NCBI RefSeq assembly: GCF_900700375.1
Contig: NW_021629771.1
Coordinates: 1 to 64,000 of the forward strand
DNA length: 64,000 nt
Source: Denticeps clupeoides
Lineage: Eukaryota; Chordata; Actinopteri; Clupeiformes; Denticipitidae
Direction of reading: 5' to 3'
In this document: in pieces, positions 9,700 to 21,226 of the stretch
Layout of the letters: the number at the start of each line of letters is the position of its first letter
Position numbering within the stretch: the first letter of the stretch is position 1
The notes under the pieces: generated by a model
Databases searched by the model: none
The model's input: only the letters and a program-made list of their open reading frames with translations
What the model was told of the DNA's origin: nothing
Translations under genes and position numbers: made by a program

Positions 9700-12290
9700 A
9701 CCATGACACTCATTACCAACATGTGCCACAGAGTTCCTTTAGTGACTTCCTCGGATGTTATTAAGGTACTCGAGTCTGATACTAGTGAGGATGACTAGAC
9801 GGTTTCTCAGGATGACATCACGTTTTTTATCCAGAGCAACTTACAACGTGCTTTCATCGATGAAGAGATGAATTCCAGTTCACTAGGACCCCAACTCTGA
9901 ATACAAACAGTCTAACTGGTGTCTTCATCAGGTTCAGACAACACCGTATTGCACTCATTTGTGATATAGAAAAGATGTTCCATCAGTTCCACGTGTATGA
10001 AGCTGACAGAGACTATCTGTGTTTCCTTTGGTGGAAGGAGGGAGACTTGAGGGCAGAGCCTAAGAAATTCCACATGAAAGTTCATCTCTTCGGTGCAACA
10101 TCATCACCTGGATGTGCCAACTATGGATTAAAACCCCTTGCAACGGAGAATGAGAGCCTGCTTTCCCTTGGCTCACAGTTCATTATGAAAGATTTCTATG
10201 TTGATGATTGTGTTTCTAGTGTAGCCAATGTTCAGGAGGCTGTACAGCTTGCGAATGAAGCTCAGAAACTTTGTGCTATTGTTGGTCTGAGACTGCACAA
10301 GTTTGTGTGTAATGACAAATCGGTGTTAGAGAGTATTCCACACTCTGAGCGTGCCGCAGAAGTGAAGACTCTCGACCTTGGCCTTAATCACTCAAGGATG
10401 CAAAGAGCCTTAGGAGTCCTTTGGCACATTGAATCGGATATTCTCAGATTTTTTATCTGCCTGAAAGATCAGCCAGCAACACGATATACCATATTATCTA
10501 CAGTTGCCTCATTTTACGACCCACTGGGGTTTGTTGCTCCTTTCCTGTTAACTGGAAAAAGGGTTCTTCAGGAAATGTGCAGGAATGGAACAGGCTGGGA
10601 TGACCCTCTCGTTGCTGAACTTCAGCCATTATGGGAACGTTGTGAAGCTAGTGTGTGAGCTTGCGAATCTGGAAAAAAATCATCATACCTCGTTGCTATG
10701 TGCCAGCAAAATTTGGTCCTGTCTTGAGACAAGAGATCCACCACTTCTATGATATAAGTACATGTGGTTACAGACAGTGTTCATATCTGAGACAAATGAA
10801 TGAAGAAGAAAGTGTTCATTGTGCTCTCATCACAGGAAGGTCCAGAGTTGCCCCTATAAAGGTCATGTCCATCCCAAGGCTAGAGTTGACAGCTGCTGTT
10901 GTTTCAGTTGCAGTAAGCAGTATTGTAAGGGAAGAACTTAGTTTCACGAACGAGATTACAGTTGGCGACCCTGAAGTCAAACAAGTCTCTCAGACCGCTT
11001 ATCAAGATTTTCCTCTTGGTATAAAGTCACCCAAGTTGTCGTGCGCCTCCTCCGTCGCATGAAGAATGTCAAGTCCACAGGACACAGCACTGTACAGGAG
11101 AGAGAGGAAGCAAGGTGTATAATTGTAAGAGAATTAAAGGGACAAGTACATACAGAGGAAATTAAGTTGCTCAGAAAAGGAGTTAAAATTCCATCTAAGA
11201 GTAAGCTGTATCATTTGGATGTCTTTCTTGATATAGATGGAATCCTCAAGGTGGGAGGAAGACTGAAAAATGCATGTCTCCCTACTTCACAGAAACATCC
11301 TATGATTATTCCAAGGGATCATCACATCACCAAGATGATTATTTCTCATCATCATGAACAAGTCAGACATCAAGGAAAGGGCCTGACGATCAATCAGATC
11401 AGATTGAATGGATATTGGATTCCAGGAATCAATAGGGCTGTTGCAACACTAATTCATCAGTGTGTCAAATGCCGGAAGCTCAGAAGATTTACAGAGGAGC
11501 AGCGATGACAGATCTGCCATCAGAGCGTGTGGATCGTTCGCCACCATTCACCTACTGCGGAATGGACTGCTTTGGTCCATTTTTCACTAAGGAAGGACGT
11601 AACGTACACAAAAGATATCCACAGTGAAATGTTGGTCGACATGTCAACAGATGTTTTCATCAACACCCTATGTCTTTAAGAGGGGCAGTACGTGAAATAA
11701 GGTGTGGTCAAAGAAATAATTTTGTTGGACCTAGAAATGAACTGAGGATGCTCTAAAGCAAGTGAACAGTAATTGTCTGATAACTTTTTTGACGGAAAGG
11801 CAGTGTGACTTCAACTTCAATGTGCTGCACTCAAGCCATGCTGGAGGCGTATGGGAAAGACAGATAAGGACAGTGAGGAATGTTCTTCGTTCCACTCTCT
11901 CACTTTCAGGAAGGCTAGACGATGCCTCACTGCGGACATTCTTCTATGAGGCAATGGCTATTGTGAATAGTCGTCCACTAACGGTTGAAAACCTAAATGA
12001 TCCAGGTAGCCCTGAACCACTAACCCCTAACCACCTACTCACCATAAAACCTGTGACATTACCACCTCCTGGGAGATTCATCAGAGAAGACATGTATGCT
12101 CGCAAGCAGTGGTGTCATGTTCAGTATCTTGCAGAGAAATTCTGGAGTCATGGAAAAGAGAATATCTCTCCAATATTGCTACCAGACAACGCTGGCATAC
12201 TCCAAGAACGAACTTCAAGGTCGACGACATAGTCATGGAGAAGACCAATGACTTGCCACGGGGTGAGAGGAGGCTGGCTAGAGTTATCGA
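9700..12290 (+). mobile_element. BEL/Pao LTR retrotransposon relic (pol region)
   Basis: A fossil of a BEL/Pao-family element. Recognisable parts in order are a protease/RT-proximal segment (from about 9715), reverse transcriptase with the YVDD catalytic motif near 10200, the RNase H region (to about 11050), the zinc-binding integrase N-terminus (HH and CC pairs, about 11340-11480) and the integrase core and C-terminal region (about 11760-12290). It is clearly broken in many places and no flanking LTR pair was found, so it is old and immobile. Confidence 0.85.
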
Positions 12291-15200
12291 GACAGTGACT
12301 GTTTTGTTGGTACCATGTCTCCTTGCATCTTTCTCATTTTGTTTCAGGCCATCAAGAAAAAATCTTGAATCTGTTTCTTCTCTATTGGTTTCTAGTAACT
12401 ACATAAAACAAAATAAATGTGGGATTTTGTGTATTTGTCTTACTCGTTTACAAAGACATAATCTGTTATCATGCACAATGTAGTGATGGTCCAGCAACCG
12501 CAGAACATGATTTATCTTAGCGTACATGGGTTAGCATGCAACCGTGCAAGCAAGCAAGCAACATATAGTCAACAAAAAATACGGCTCCGCCCACTTTCAC
12601 ATACACAGGTGAGCAGATGTTTAAAAGCACAACCTAACGTCTGTACGCTCTGCGAGTGATTTGGTCGATGCCTCTAAAAGCAAGGTCCGGGGAGGGTTGG
12701 AGAGTGAGCTGGCTTCTATTAAATCAGACATAAGAGCGGTCCGGTCCGAGCTGAAGGAATACAGGGAGACTGTTACTACGGAGCTGTCTGGACTCAGCGT
12801 TAAAGTGAACAACATGGAAGAAAGCATCTCGACATGCACTGACGATATTACACGTCTGCAGAAAGAAGTAGGTCGCCTTACAACACTGACTGAAATGGTG
12901 CAAAATAAGTGCGAAGACGCGGAGGCCTGATCGCGGAGGAACAACGTCAGAATAATAGGAGTTCCTGAGGCTCAGATCTGCTCCACAACCTTCATCTCGG
13001 CACTACTTCAGCAGGCTTTTGAGTTGAAAGAAGTGCCACTGCTGGACAGGGCGATCTTTTCTTCAAGGGCCCAGGCAGGGGAATCCACCCCACGTCATCG
13101 TGGCCCGTGTCCACCAGGACTGTGCAAATATCCTGTGTCTTGCCAGAGAGAAGCATCGTATCCAGATAAACGACATGTCCATCTCGGTCTTCCCAGACTT
13201 TACGGCTAAAGTAGCTAAGGCTCGGGCTGCATTAATGACATCAGAAGGCAGCTCAGTTCGCCATCCTGTATCCTGCTCGACTCAGAATCACCCATCTGAA
13301 TACCGAGAAAACGTTCTCCTCTCCAGAGGAGGCCTGAGCCTTCATCTCTCGACGCCTTGAGGGACATTCAGGTGGTGAATGACTTTTCTTTTCGCCTGTT
13401 TTGAATGATAAAGTCAGCTAATCCTTTGAAGACTGTAAGTTATTCATCTTGTACATATAGGAAGTACAGTATTCTCTATTTAGGTATTTTCTGTAAAACT
13501 GGTCTGATTCATGATTGAAAAAAATTCTGGTTAAAATATCACAGTTTCAGTACATGTTCAATTTGAGCTGATTTATTGGTGTGCTCAGTTATTACTGTTT
13601 ACTGACTGTTTATTGTTATCGATGACGTTACCATAATTGCCATAATTTTTTTTGTTTTGATGTTTCTGCTTATTACAGCGTGGTAGTTCACCCTGAGCAC
13701 TGTTGTGCTATGTTTATCGCTCACTAGGAGTGTTGATGCGGTCCCCCGCTTTATGGTGGGCCAGCATAGGTTTTGGGGTTTTAAGTTTGCTTTTCAGAAT
13801 TCATTTATTTTTTATCATTATTTTATTTATATACTTTCTTTTTCTCCCTCCCTTTCTCCTTCTCAGTGTATGGGACTGCTTAGGCTATCTACGATATGGC
13901 TGGTCTTAACAGGTCAGGGCTGGGCTCACTGCGTTCTGTAAGATGGAATATTAAAGGGTTGCACCACCCTATAAAACGTTGCAGGATTTTTTCCCATCTG
14001 AAAGCCCTGGCCCCTGAGATTCTATTTCTACAGGAGACTCATCTTCGAGTTAATGAACACTCAAAATTAAAGACAGGCTGGGTAGATCACATCTTCCACT
14101 CTGAATATGGGGACAGATCAAGAGGCGCAGCGATATTGATAATAAAGGGGGTTCCGTTTATAAATGAGTCTGTAATATCAGATACCAAAGGCAGGTTTGT
14201 CATAGTTATAGGGTAGCTGTGTGGATTTAATGTAGTTTAAACAAATGTCTACAGCCACAACTGGGACGACCCACAGTTCTTTTACACCTTTTTTGCAAAG
14301 CTCCCACACCTAGACACATATCACTTAATTCTGGGGGGGACTTCAACCTGGTCCTGCAGCCAAATCTAGACAGATCGAATCCCACACTGTCCAAGATTGT
14401 GTCCAAGTCTGCATCAGCTGTTTTGTCATTTATGGAATCCTACAAATTGTTTGACCCCTTGAGGTATACTAACCCCACCTCCCAGCAATACTCCTTTTTC
14501 TCATCTGTCCATCATTCATACTCAAGAATAGACTTTTTTTGATTGATAGTAGGTTTCTCTCTTGCATCACAAATAGTCAATACCACCCTATCGTGATCTC
14601 GGATCACTCCCCTGTGCAAGTCGACATGTGCTTTCCTAGCAACATCGCAACTCGTTGAATGTGGCGCCTCGACCCATTACTGCTTTCTCATATACCATTT
14701 CGAGACCATATTTCGGAGCAAATTGACTTCTTTCTTGATGTCAATCTCACGCCTGGTATGTCATTCATCACTATTTGGGAGGCTCTTAAAGCATTTCTTA
14801 GGGGACAAATAATTTCATATACAGCCCATGTGAGGAAAATGCATAATCGCCAGCTAATGGACCTGTCCAAAAAAATTCTGGAAATAGACAAAAAGAGCTT
14901 GTCCCTCTATCCAGAGTCCCTCTATCTACAAGCAGAATTTAACAATCTTTCTATTGGTGAGACTGAAAGGCTGCTTTTGAAGACTAGATGCACAAACTAT
15001 GAACTAATGATAAAGTCGGCAGGTTATTATCTCATCAGCTTAAGCAAATTCAGGCTAGCCACATGATATCTGAGATCCACATGATGCATGGCACTGTATC
15101 AAACCAGCCAACAACATAAATGAACAATTCGAGGAATTTTATACAAAACTATACACTTCTCAGGTCCATGTCAGTCCATCTGAAATACATACATTTCTTG

Positions 15201-16197
15201 ATCAGTTAGAAATTCAGAAGATTACCTGTGAAGACGATCATGTTTAGACCTTGGAATATCTTGCAAAGATATAACACAAGCTATAAATTCCATGCAAAAT
15301 GGTAAATCTCACGGCCCAGATGGATTCCCAATTGAGTTTTATAAATTTTTTTCAGCCAAGCTGACCCCTCTTTTAAGTAAACTTTTTGAGGAAATTCTCT
15401 CTCAAAAGAAACTGCCCTGTACAATGACCCAGGCAGTCATAGTGGTTTTACTAAAAAAAGATAAGGACCCCACGTAAATGTGGTTCATACCGGCCAATAA
15501 GTCTCCTTCCATGCAATTATAAAATTATTTCAAAGGTCCTGTCCTGCCGTCTGGATTCAGTGATACCTAAAATAATTGACTTGGACCAAACAGGTTTCAT
15601 ACCAGGCAGGTAATCATTCTTTAAAATGCACCGTTATCTCTTTAGATGCCGAAAAGGTGTTTGACCGGGTTGAGTGGGAATATTTACTGGCCTCTCTACG
15701 AACTAACTATGTAATATCAGATTATTTCCCTTTGCATCGTGGTACAAGACAGGGTTGCTGTCTGTCACCTTTCCTTTTTGACTTAGCTATAGAGCCTTTG
15801 GCGATTGCCCTTAGGAAAGAGGAGAGGATTACAGGTGTAATAAGGTGGCACTTTATGCAGATGACCTTCTAATATATTTGTCTAAGCCTTTAGAATCTAT
15901 ACCAGTCCTCATGGAACTATTACGGTCATATAGTTTAATTTCAGGCTATAAAATGAATTTTTCTAAAAGCACCATTTTGCAGGTTAATCAGTTATTAATG
16001 TCACTGGATCTTAGTTCTTTTCCATTTAAGTCCTACCATGCTTTCTGTATTTATTCCAAATGATTCCTATTTTCCTACCCAAGTCTGTCTTCAAGGAGTT
16101 GGGTGCTTTGATTTCTTCATTTGTGTGGAATAAATCTGTCCTGCGGATGAGGAATATTTTCCTTGAAATGCCTAAAGCAGCAGATGGTATGGGTTTG

Positions 16198-16650
16198 TGT
16201 CAGAGTTATACCTCGTTCTAACACTTATTAAATAACTGGAGAAGAAAGACACGAAGCAATTGAGTCCGTTTTACTTGCAAGGAGAGCAATCAGAGACGCA
16301 CATTACAGCATGCCTCCAACAGCTCTGGCGTCCTTCATCGCATCTCCTTCTTTTATTTGGTACAGGGCATTAGGTTCATTAGGGTTCACATAAAATCACA
16401 CCATATTAGTTAATAATTATGTATTACACGTAGTCTAATGAATTGATATTCATGGTGACTGGACTCTGGTTCATCATAGTCTGCTTGTTGTTGGTCCTCA
16501 GGTCGCGGTCATGCTGTCCTGCAAACTTAAAACCTTTGCTCTGAGATTTGTTAATGATTAAGAGTTGTCAGTAATATTCCAAGGATTAATACTTAAAGTA
16601 TATGAATAAAATAAGTAATTACATGATAACATATATACATTTTTCCAACA
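16198..16650. mobile_element. Solo LTR (family unknown) inserted in the LINE
   Basis: A 453-bp insertion interrupts the LINE between GMGL and PNFMYYYWA of ORF2. It starts TG, ends CA and is flanked by a perfect 5-bp direct repeat GTTTG (16193-16197 and 16651-16655). This is the signature of a single LTR left after recombination. An AATAAA lies near its right end, which suggests plus orientation. No coding sequence is inside. Confidence 0.72.
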
Positions 16651-16684
16651 GTTTGCCAAACTTCATGTACTACTATTGGGCAGC

Positions 16685-16990
16685 TGTCACTACGGACTTA
16701 CGGGGGAAGGAAGCGCAGAGGTGTGACATGCTGGGAAGGGGTTTTATTAATAAACAATAAATAAACACAAATAAACAATGACGCAGTGGCCAAAAACGGG
16801 AAATAAAGGGGAACAACACAAACAAACCCGCAGGCGTGTGGCGATTGCCAGAACTCAAAAATACATGTTTAACAAAACCAGGTCAAGTTTGTGCAGAGTC
16901 CACGATAATGCCATCCCTTCCGAAGGGCTTTTATGCACCGTCAGGATTGGCCACCGGTGATGAGCCCAGCTGCAGTCAATCCTGACATCA
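16685..16990 (-). mobile_element. Second solo-LTR-like insertion in the LINE (antisense)
   Basis: A roughly 306-bp insertion splits the LINE a few codons after the first one (YYYWAA resumes as ANISKLIYW). On the minus strand it begins TGATG and ends TGACA, with a TATA-like box (GCATAAAAG) near 16930 and an AATAAA near 16750, in the order expected for an LTR. A clear target duplication is not visible. Confidence 0.55.
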
Positions 16991-17862
16991 GCAAACATAA
17001 GTAAATTAATATACTGGATCTTTGCATGCGTGATAATCCTGGCCCTGCTTGGGCAGACATGGAATTGCACAGTGATTCAGGGCTTTGTCCTATTTCCTTA
17101 ATGAGCCCTCCTACACCAATGCAGCTGTACTCACGCCTCCTTAATCCTGTAGTAAAACACTCACTTAAGATTTGGCTCCAATTTAGGAAACATTTTCGTA
17201 TAAAGCAACTAAGCTCCCCTTTTGAATAACCATCTTTTCTTACCGTCCCAAACGGATTTCAAGCATTTCAAACCTGGCACAACAATAGCTTGATATTTAT
17301 CAAAGACCTCTTCGCTGAGGGAACACTTATGACATTCGAAACATTGCAAAAAAGTTACAATATTCCCAAATCTCATTTCTATAGATTCCTACAGATTAGA
17401 AGTTTTGTGAGCAAACACTTTAGATCTTTACATTCACCAGCTAAAAATGCTGCAGATGAAATTCTTGCTCTGGACCCCTTTATGAGAGGCAATATATCAA
17501 AATGATATACTCTGATCCAGAACATTTATTCACCCTCATGGGAGAAAACTAAAGTGGCATGGGAACAGGATCTTAACATTGTAGTTACGGGTGAGAGCTG
17601 GCAACAGTGCCTTGAAGTTATTCATACCTCCTCGGTCTGTATTAGGCAATGTTTGATCCAGTTTAAAGTATTACATCGTCTACACTACTCAGTAGATAAA
17701 CTAGCAAAAATGCCCACAATGTCACCAAGGGCCAGCTCCTTTAGGCCACATGTTCTGGAACTGCAAGTCATTGTACAACTTCTGGGAAAATATTTTCATA
17801 GTCTTGTCATCTTTATGTAATAGAACGATTGAACCTACACCATACATTTCTATTTTTGGGGT

Positions 17863-18420
17863 CCCCAAAAGTTCCTGGGTGTGCACATCACTGAGGAACT
17901 TACATGGACAGTCAACACCATGTCATTGGTCAAAAAAGCTCTACAGAGACTACATTTCCTGCGGAGCCTCCCCCCACCCATCCTCACACCGTTCTACAGA
18001 GGAACCATCGAGAACATCCTGACCAGCTGCATCACTGTCTGGTATGGAAACTGCAACACTCCTGACCGCAATAGCCTACAGAGGACAGTGAAGACAGCTG
18101 AGAACATCATTGGGATGCCTCCTCCTCATTACACATTTCACGATGGCTGCGTCCACAAGGCCTGCAGCATTGAGCAGGACTCCTCACACCCCTCACGTAG
18201 ACATTTCACACCCCTGCCCTCCCGAAGACGAGCTTGAGGGACAGTTTCTACCCCCAGGACCATCCACACCACCTGTGCACAATGTCCACAACTCCAGTTA
18301 TTTGACAAAAACAGTTACCCAGAACACCCCACCTCACCCATTTCCCGCCACAGTTGGCACCATGTGCTTGTCTAGAACCAGCCCTGGTCGTCTGTCTAGA
18401 TGCCATAATATAAGCACAAG
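17863..18420 (+). mobile_element. CR1/L2-clade LINE 3' fragment
   Basis: The translated frame 17881-18237 reads LHFLRSLPPPILTPFYRGT, then TVWYGNCNTPDRNSLQRTVK, the C-terminal end of reverse transcriptase in Rex1/L2-like fish LINEs. The fragment is 5' truncated and has no start of its own. The same family appears at 34.8, 42.1 and 63.5 kb. Confidence 0.8.
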
Positions 18421-19640
18421 TGTAAGATGATTTCATAATTTGATAGCTACGTTTTAATATTACAAAAATCACAAATAGAAAATGTATGGGACATTACATG
18501 CATGGAACACAAACATTTGTCTCATTTATGTCATTATTTATGTCAATGTCATTTTAGTGACATTGAATACGATAAAGAAATCCATAGGAGTGGGCCCATA
18601 AACATTTATTATTCTCTATTTGTAAACAGTTCATATTCACAAAATAAACATCGAGAGGGGCATAAATGATTCTAAACATTTTAATATCCATGAACATCGT
18701 AGCAAAAAGAAAAACAAAAAAAGGCACATAACACAAGCAAAGATTTATAATGAATAAAAAAATAGACCAACACCCACATATAGAAGCAAATTGCCAAAGT
18801 GAAATTTAGGAATTATTAGAACTTTATTTGTCTCTGAATGCAATTGCTAAATGGCTTTTTTACATGATGAATGATGAATTTATTGTCTACTGTTATTTAT
18901 TGCAGTAATTCACCCATTAATCACCAAATGGATCACACTTCATTCTAACCGCCATAAATACTCAGGGTTCCACAGTCTTACAGAATATAAACTTCGATTA
19001 GGAAAACTGCAGAGGAAAATAATAGCAGGTGTTCAAACAGCATGTTATAGATTGTCACTTTCACAAATTACTGCATTACAGGCAGGGAGCAGAAAAATAA
19101 ATATAATGATGGCAACACTGGGGCACAGAAGAAACGTAATAGTTTTATGCATAATTTCTGCTCGAACCCGAACCCGGAACAACAACAACAACCAAAAAAA
19201 AACCCACACACACTGAATATGTACTCACACGTCATCTTAACACACATGCTGAATTGTTCATTCATGCCACTCTTACTGTATGGCCTGGGCTCAACACAGC
19301 ACATTTACACACAGACAACAGGTACAATTAGAGACTATATCATAATACAACACTCAACATATCAATAACCAATTGAAATAGTTTTGAATTATTTTGCCCA
19401 TGTAAAAAGATTTTCATATCTGTGTTGCGGGGGAATCACACAATATTGCAGAATATGACCAAACCTGTGGTCATGCACACACACATTTGACAAAAACATC
19501 AAACTTGTTGCAGGGTGACATGATCTCCAGTTGCAATGAACTTCATCTACTGGTCCCTTCAGGGCAGCCTCCTCTGTACTCTTTGGCATTATTCCATTAT
19601 TCAGGGCAGAGAGGAGAAAAATCTTTGAAAGGACAAACAG
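18421..19640. other. AT-rich non-coding interval
   Basis: No protein domain, tRNA or known repeat is seen here. Minus-strand AATAAA hexamers occur at about 18605, 18830 and 18870. They could serve as caskin1 polyadenylation signals if that gene has a long 3' UTR, which is inference only. Confidence 0.4.
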
Positions 19641-19643
19641 AAA

Positions 19644-19856
19644 GACTGACAGAGGGACTAACAGAGACATACTGACTGACAGAGGGACTAACAGAGGCAT
19701 ACTGACTGACAGAGGGACTAACAGAGGCATACTGACTGACAGAGGGACTAACAGAGACATACTGACTGACAGAGGGACTAACAGAGGCATACTGACTGAC
19801 AGAGGGACTAACAGAGACATACTGACTGACAGAGGGACTAACAGAGACATACTGCA
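19644..19856. repeat. 30-bp minisatellite, about 7 copies
   Basis: The unit contains GACTGACAGAGGGACTAACA and alternates between versions ending GAGACATACT and GAGGCATACT. It gives a spurious open frame of Ser-Val repeats on the minus strand that has no other coding support. Confidence 0.95.
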
Positions 19857-21226
19857 CAGCCCTGCTCTGGATCTGACTGACTTTCTGCACATTTATATTT
19901 CAGTATTTTGTTCACTCAGTAAATAAAAATGGCATCTAAACATTTGAAAATATTCTGGCAGTCACTTTAATCCCATAAAACAGACTGTTTTACTTGTACC
20001 GATATGAGTCTTCAGTCCAATTTAAAGCAATACCCTATTAAAGTAGTAAAGTACTGTAATTACTGTTCGATATGTAAAGGTGGCTTTCCATGTGAAAGCC
20101 AGGTCTTACTGTGATGGATTAACATGCGTTAATGTTTTAATTAAAAATGAACCATGTTGGATCCAGGAGAAAATATCTCTATAGGAACAGGTTGGACCCC
20201 AGGGTCTGGTCATTCTGGTCATTTTAAATAAACTAAACTGTTGCTACTCAGGACCAAATGACTTAATTATTTCACACTAGCAACACAATCATGACCTTAC
20301 ATTCACTATGTGAGGGACTTCAACACAAATATGGAAATGAGTACATTTCCCACTTATATCATCTTATAACCCGGAACCTTCAACAAGACTGACAGGAGGG
20401 CAGTGTCACTTCAATTCACATAATACCCATGATCATTGTTATTTTAAAATATGGGTCCGTAATACTGTCATCATTACTGAGAAATGAGCACAGAGGTGTG
20501 GGAAGAACAGGACGCTGATGACCCCCAATCTAAACCATGAACTCTTGCTGCTTGTCTAGGTGGAATATGCTTCTGGAACTCTTGTTGCATGGCAAATGTG
20601 CAGCAGAATTATATTTTGACAGAATACTGAAGTATCTGCAGAACACTTGCATAGCTTAAAATCACAAATATAGACATACAGCAAACTATGAGAATAAGAA
20701 TTGTATGTTTGTGCTCTTTCTTCTGTTTATGAATACACGGGAAGTGCAGCAGTTAGTATTGTTGGCAGGGCTGGTAGTTAGTTGAGGGTTAGTAAAGCCC
20801 GTTGTCTAGTCTTAATGGGCCTTAGGCAGGTAGATCTCAAATTGTGCTTTTTTTTTTTTTTACAAACCAGCTGATGTCTATGAATCTTTAATAAATAAAT
20901 AAATAAATAAATAAAGCAAAGCAGATAGCAGCCATTTTTAAACTGTAAAACCATCATGGACGCTGGAAGGTTGGACCACTGTAGAACCTCATTGTGCTTC
21001 TGGCCTCTGCACTGCTGACGAACTCTGTATGTAAGTAAGAACATGATGAACGAGTCTGTTCACTCTCACATTACCTGCATCTACAGTCTATAGTTTTGCT
21101 GATTTCTCCTTTTCCTTTTTGAGGCTATTTCCTGTTTCGTTGGTGTCAACTTCCTGTTTTAGCAACTACATTATTGAAGTAGCAGGAAGAGACCATCACC
21201 AGTTCAGGAGTCATGTTCACCTCTCA
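19857..21226. other. Interval downstream of the caskin1 stop codon
   Basis: No coding signal is seen. The caskin1 stop codon is at its right edge, so part or all of this stretch is probably 3' UTR. An (AAAT)n tract lies near 20890. Confidence 0.4.

Larger units (their letters stand above)
12530..17860 (+). mobile_element. L1/Tx1-type LINE, near full length but dead
   Basis: ORF1-like sequence lies at 12650-13360: a coiled-coil segment (about 12660-12930), then an in-frame TGA at about 12928 and an RNA-binding-type segment containing NVRIIGVPE. ORF2 starts near 13896 with an AP-endonuclease domain (WNIKG, FLQETHL), followed by reverse transcriptase with HGPDGFPIEFYK (about 15310), a YRPISLL-like block, DAEKVFDRVEWEYL, RQGCCLSPFLF and the LYADDL catalytic box at about 15850. 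The C-terminal region resumes after two insertions and runs to about 17857 with a WNCKSLYNFW-type tail. Multiple stops and frame changes make it inactive. The 3' end abuts a different LINE. Confidence 0.85.

Noticed and set aside
19389-19892. Minus-strand frames rich in Ser-Val or Leu-Val-Pro repeats
   Set aside because: They are translations of the 30-bp minisatellite with no splice sites or conserved flanks.
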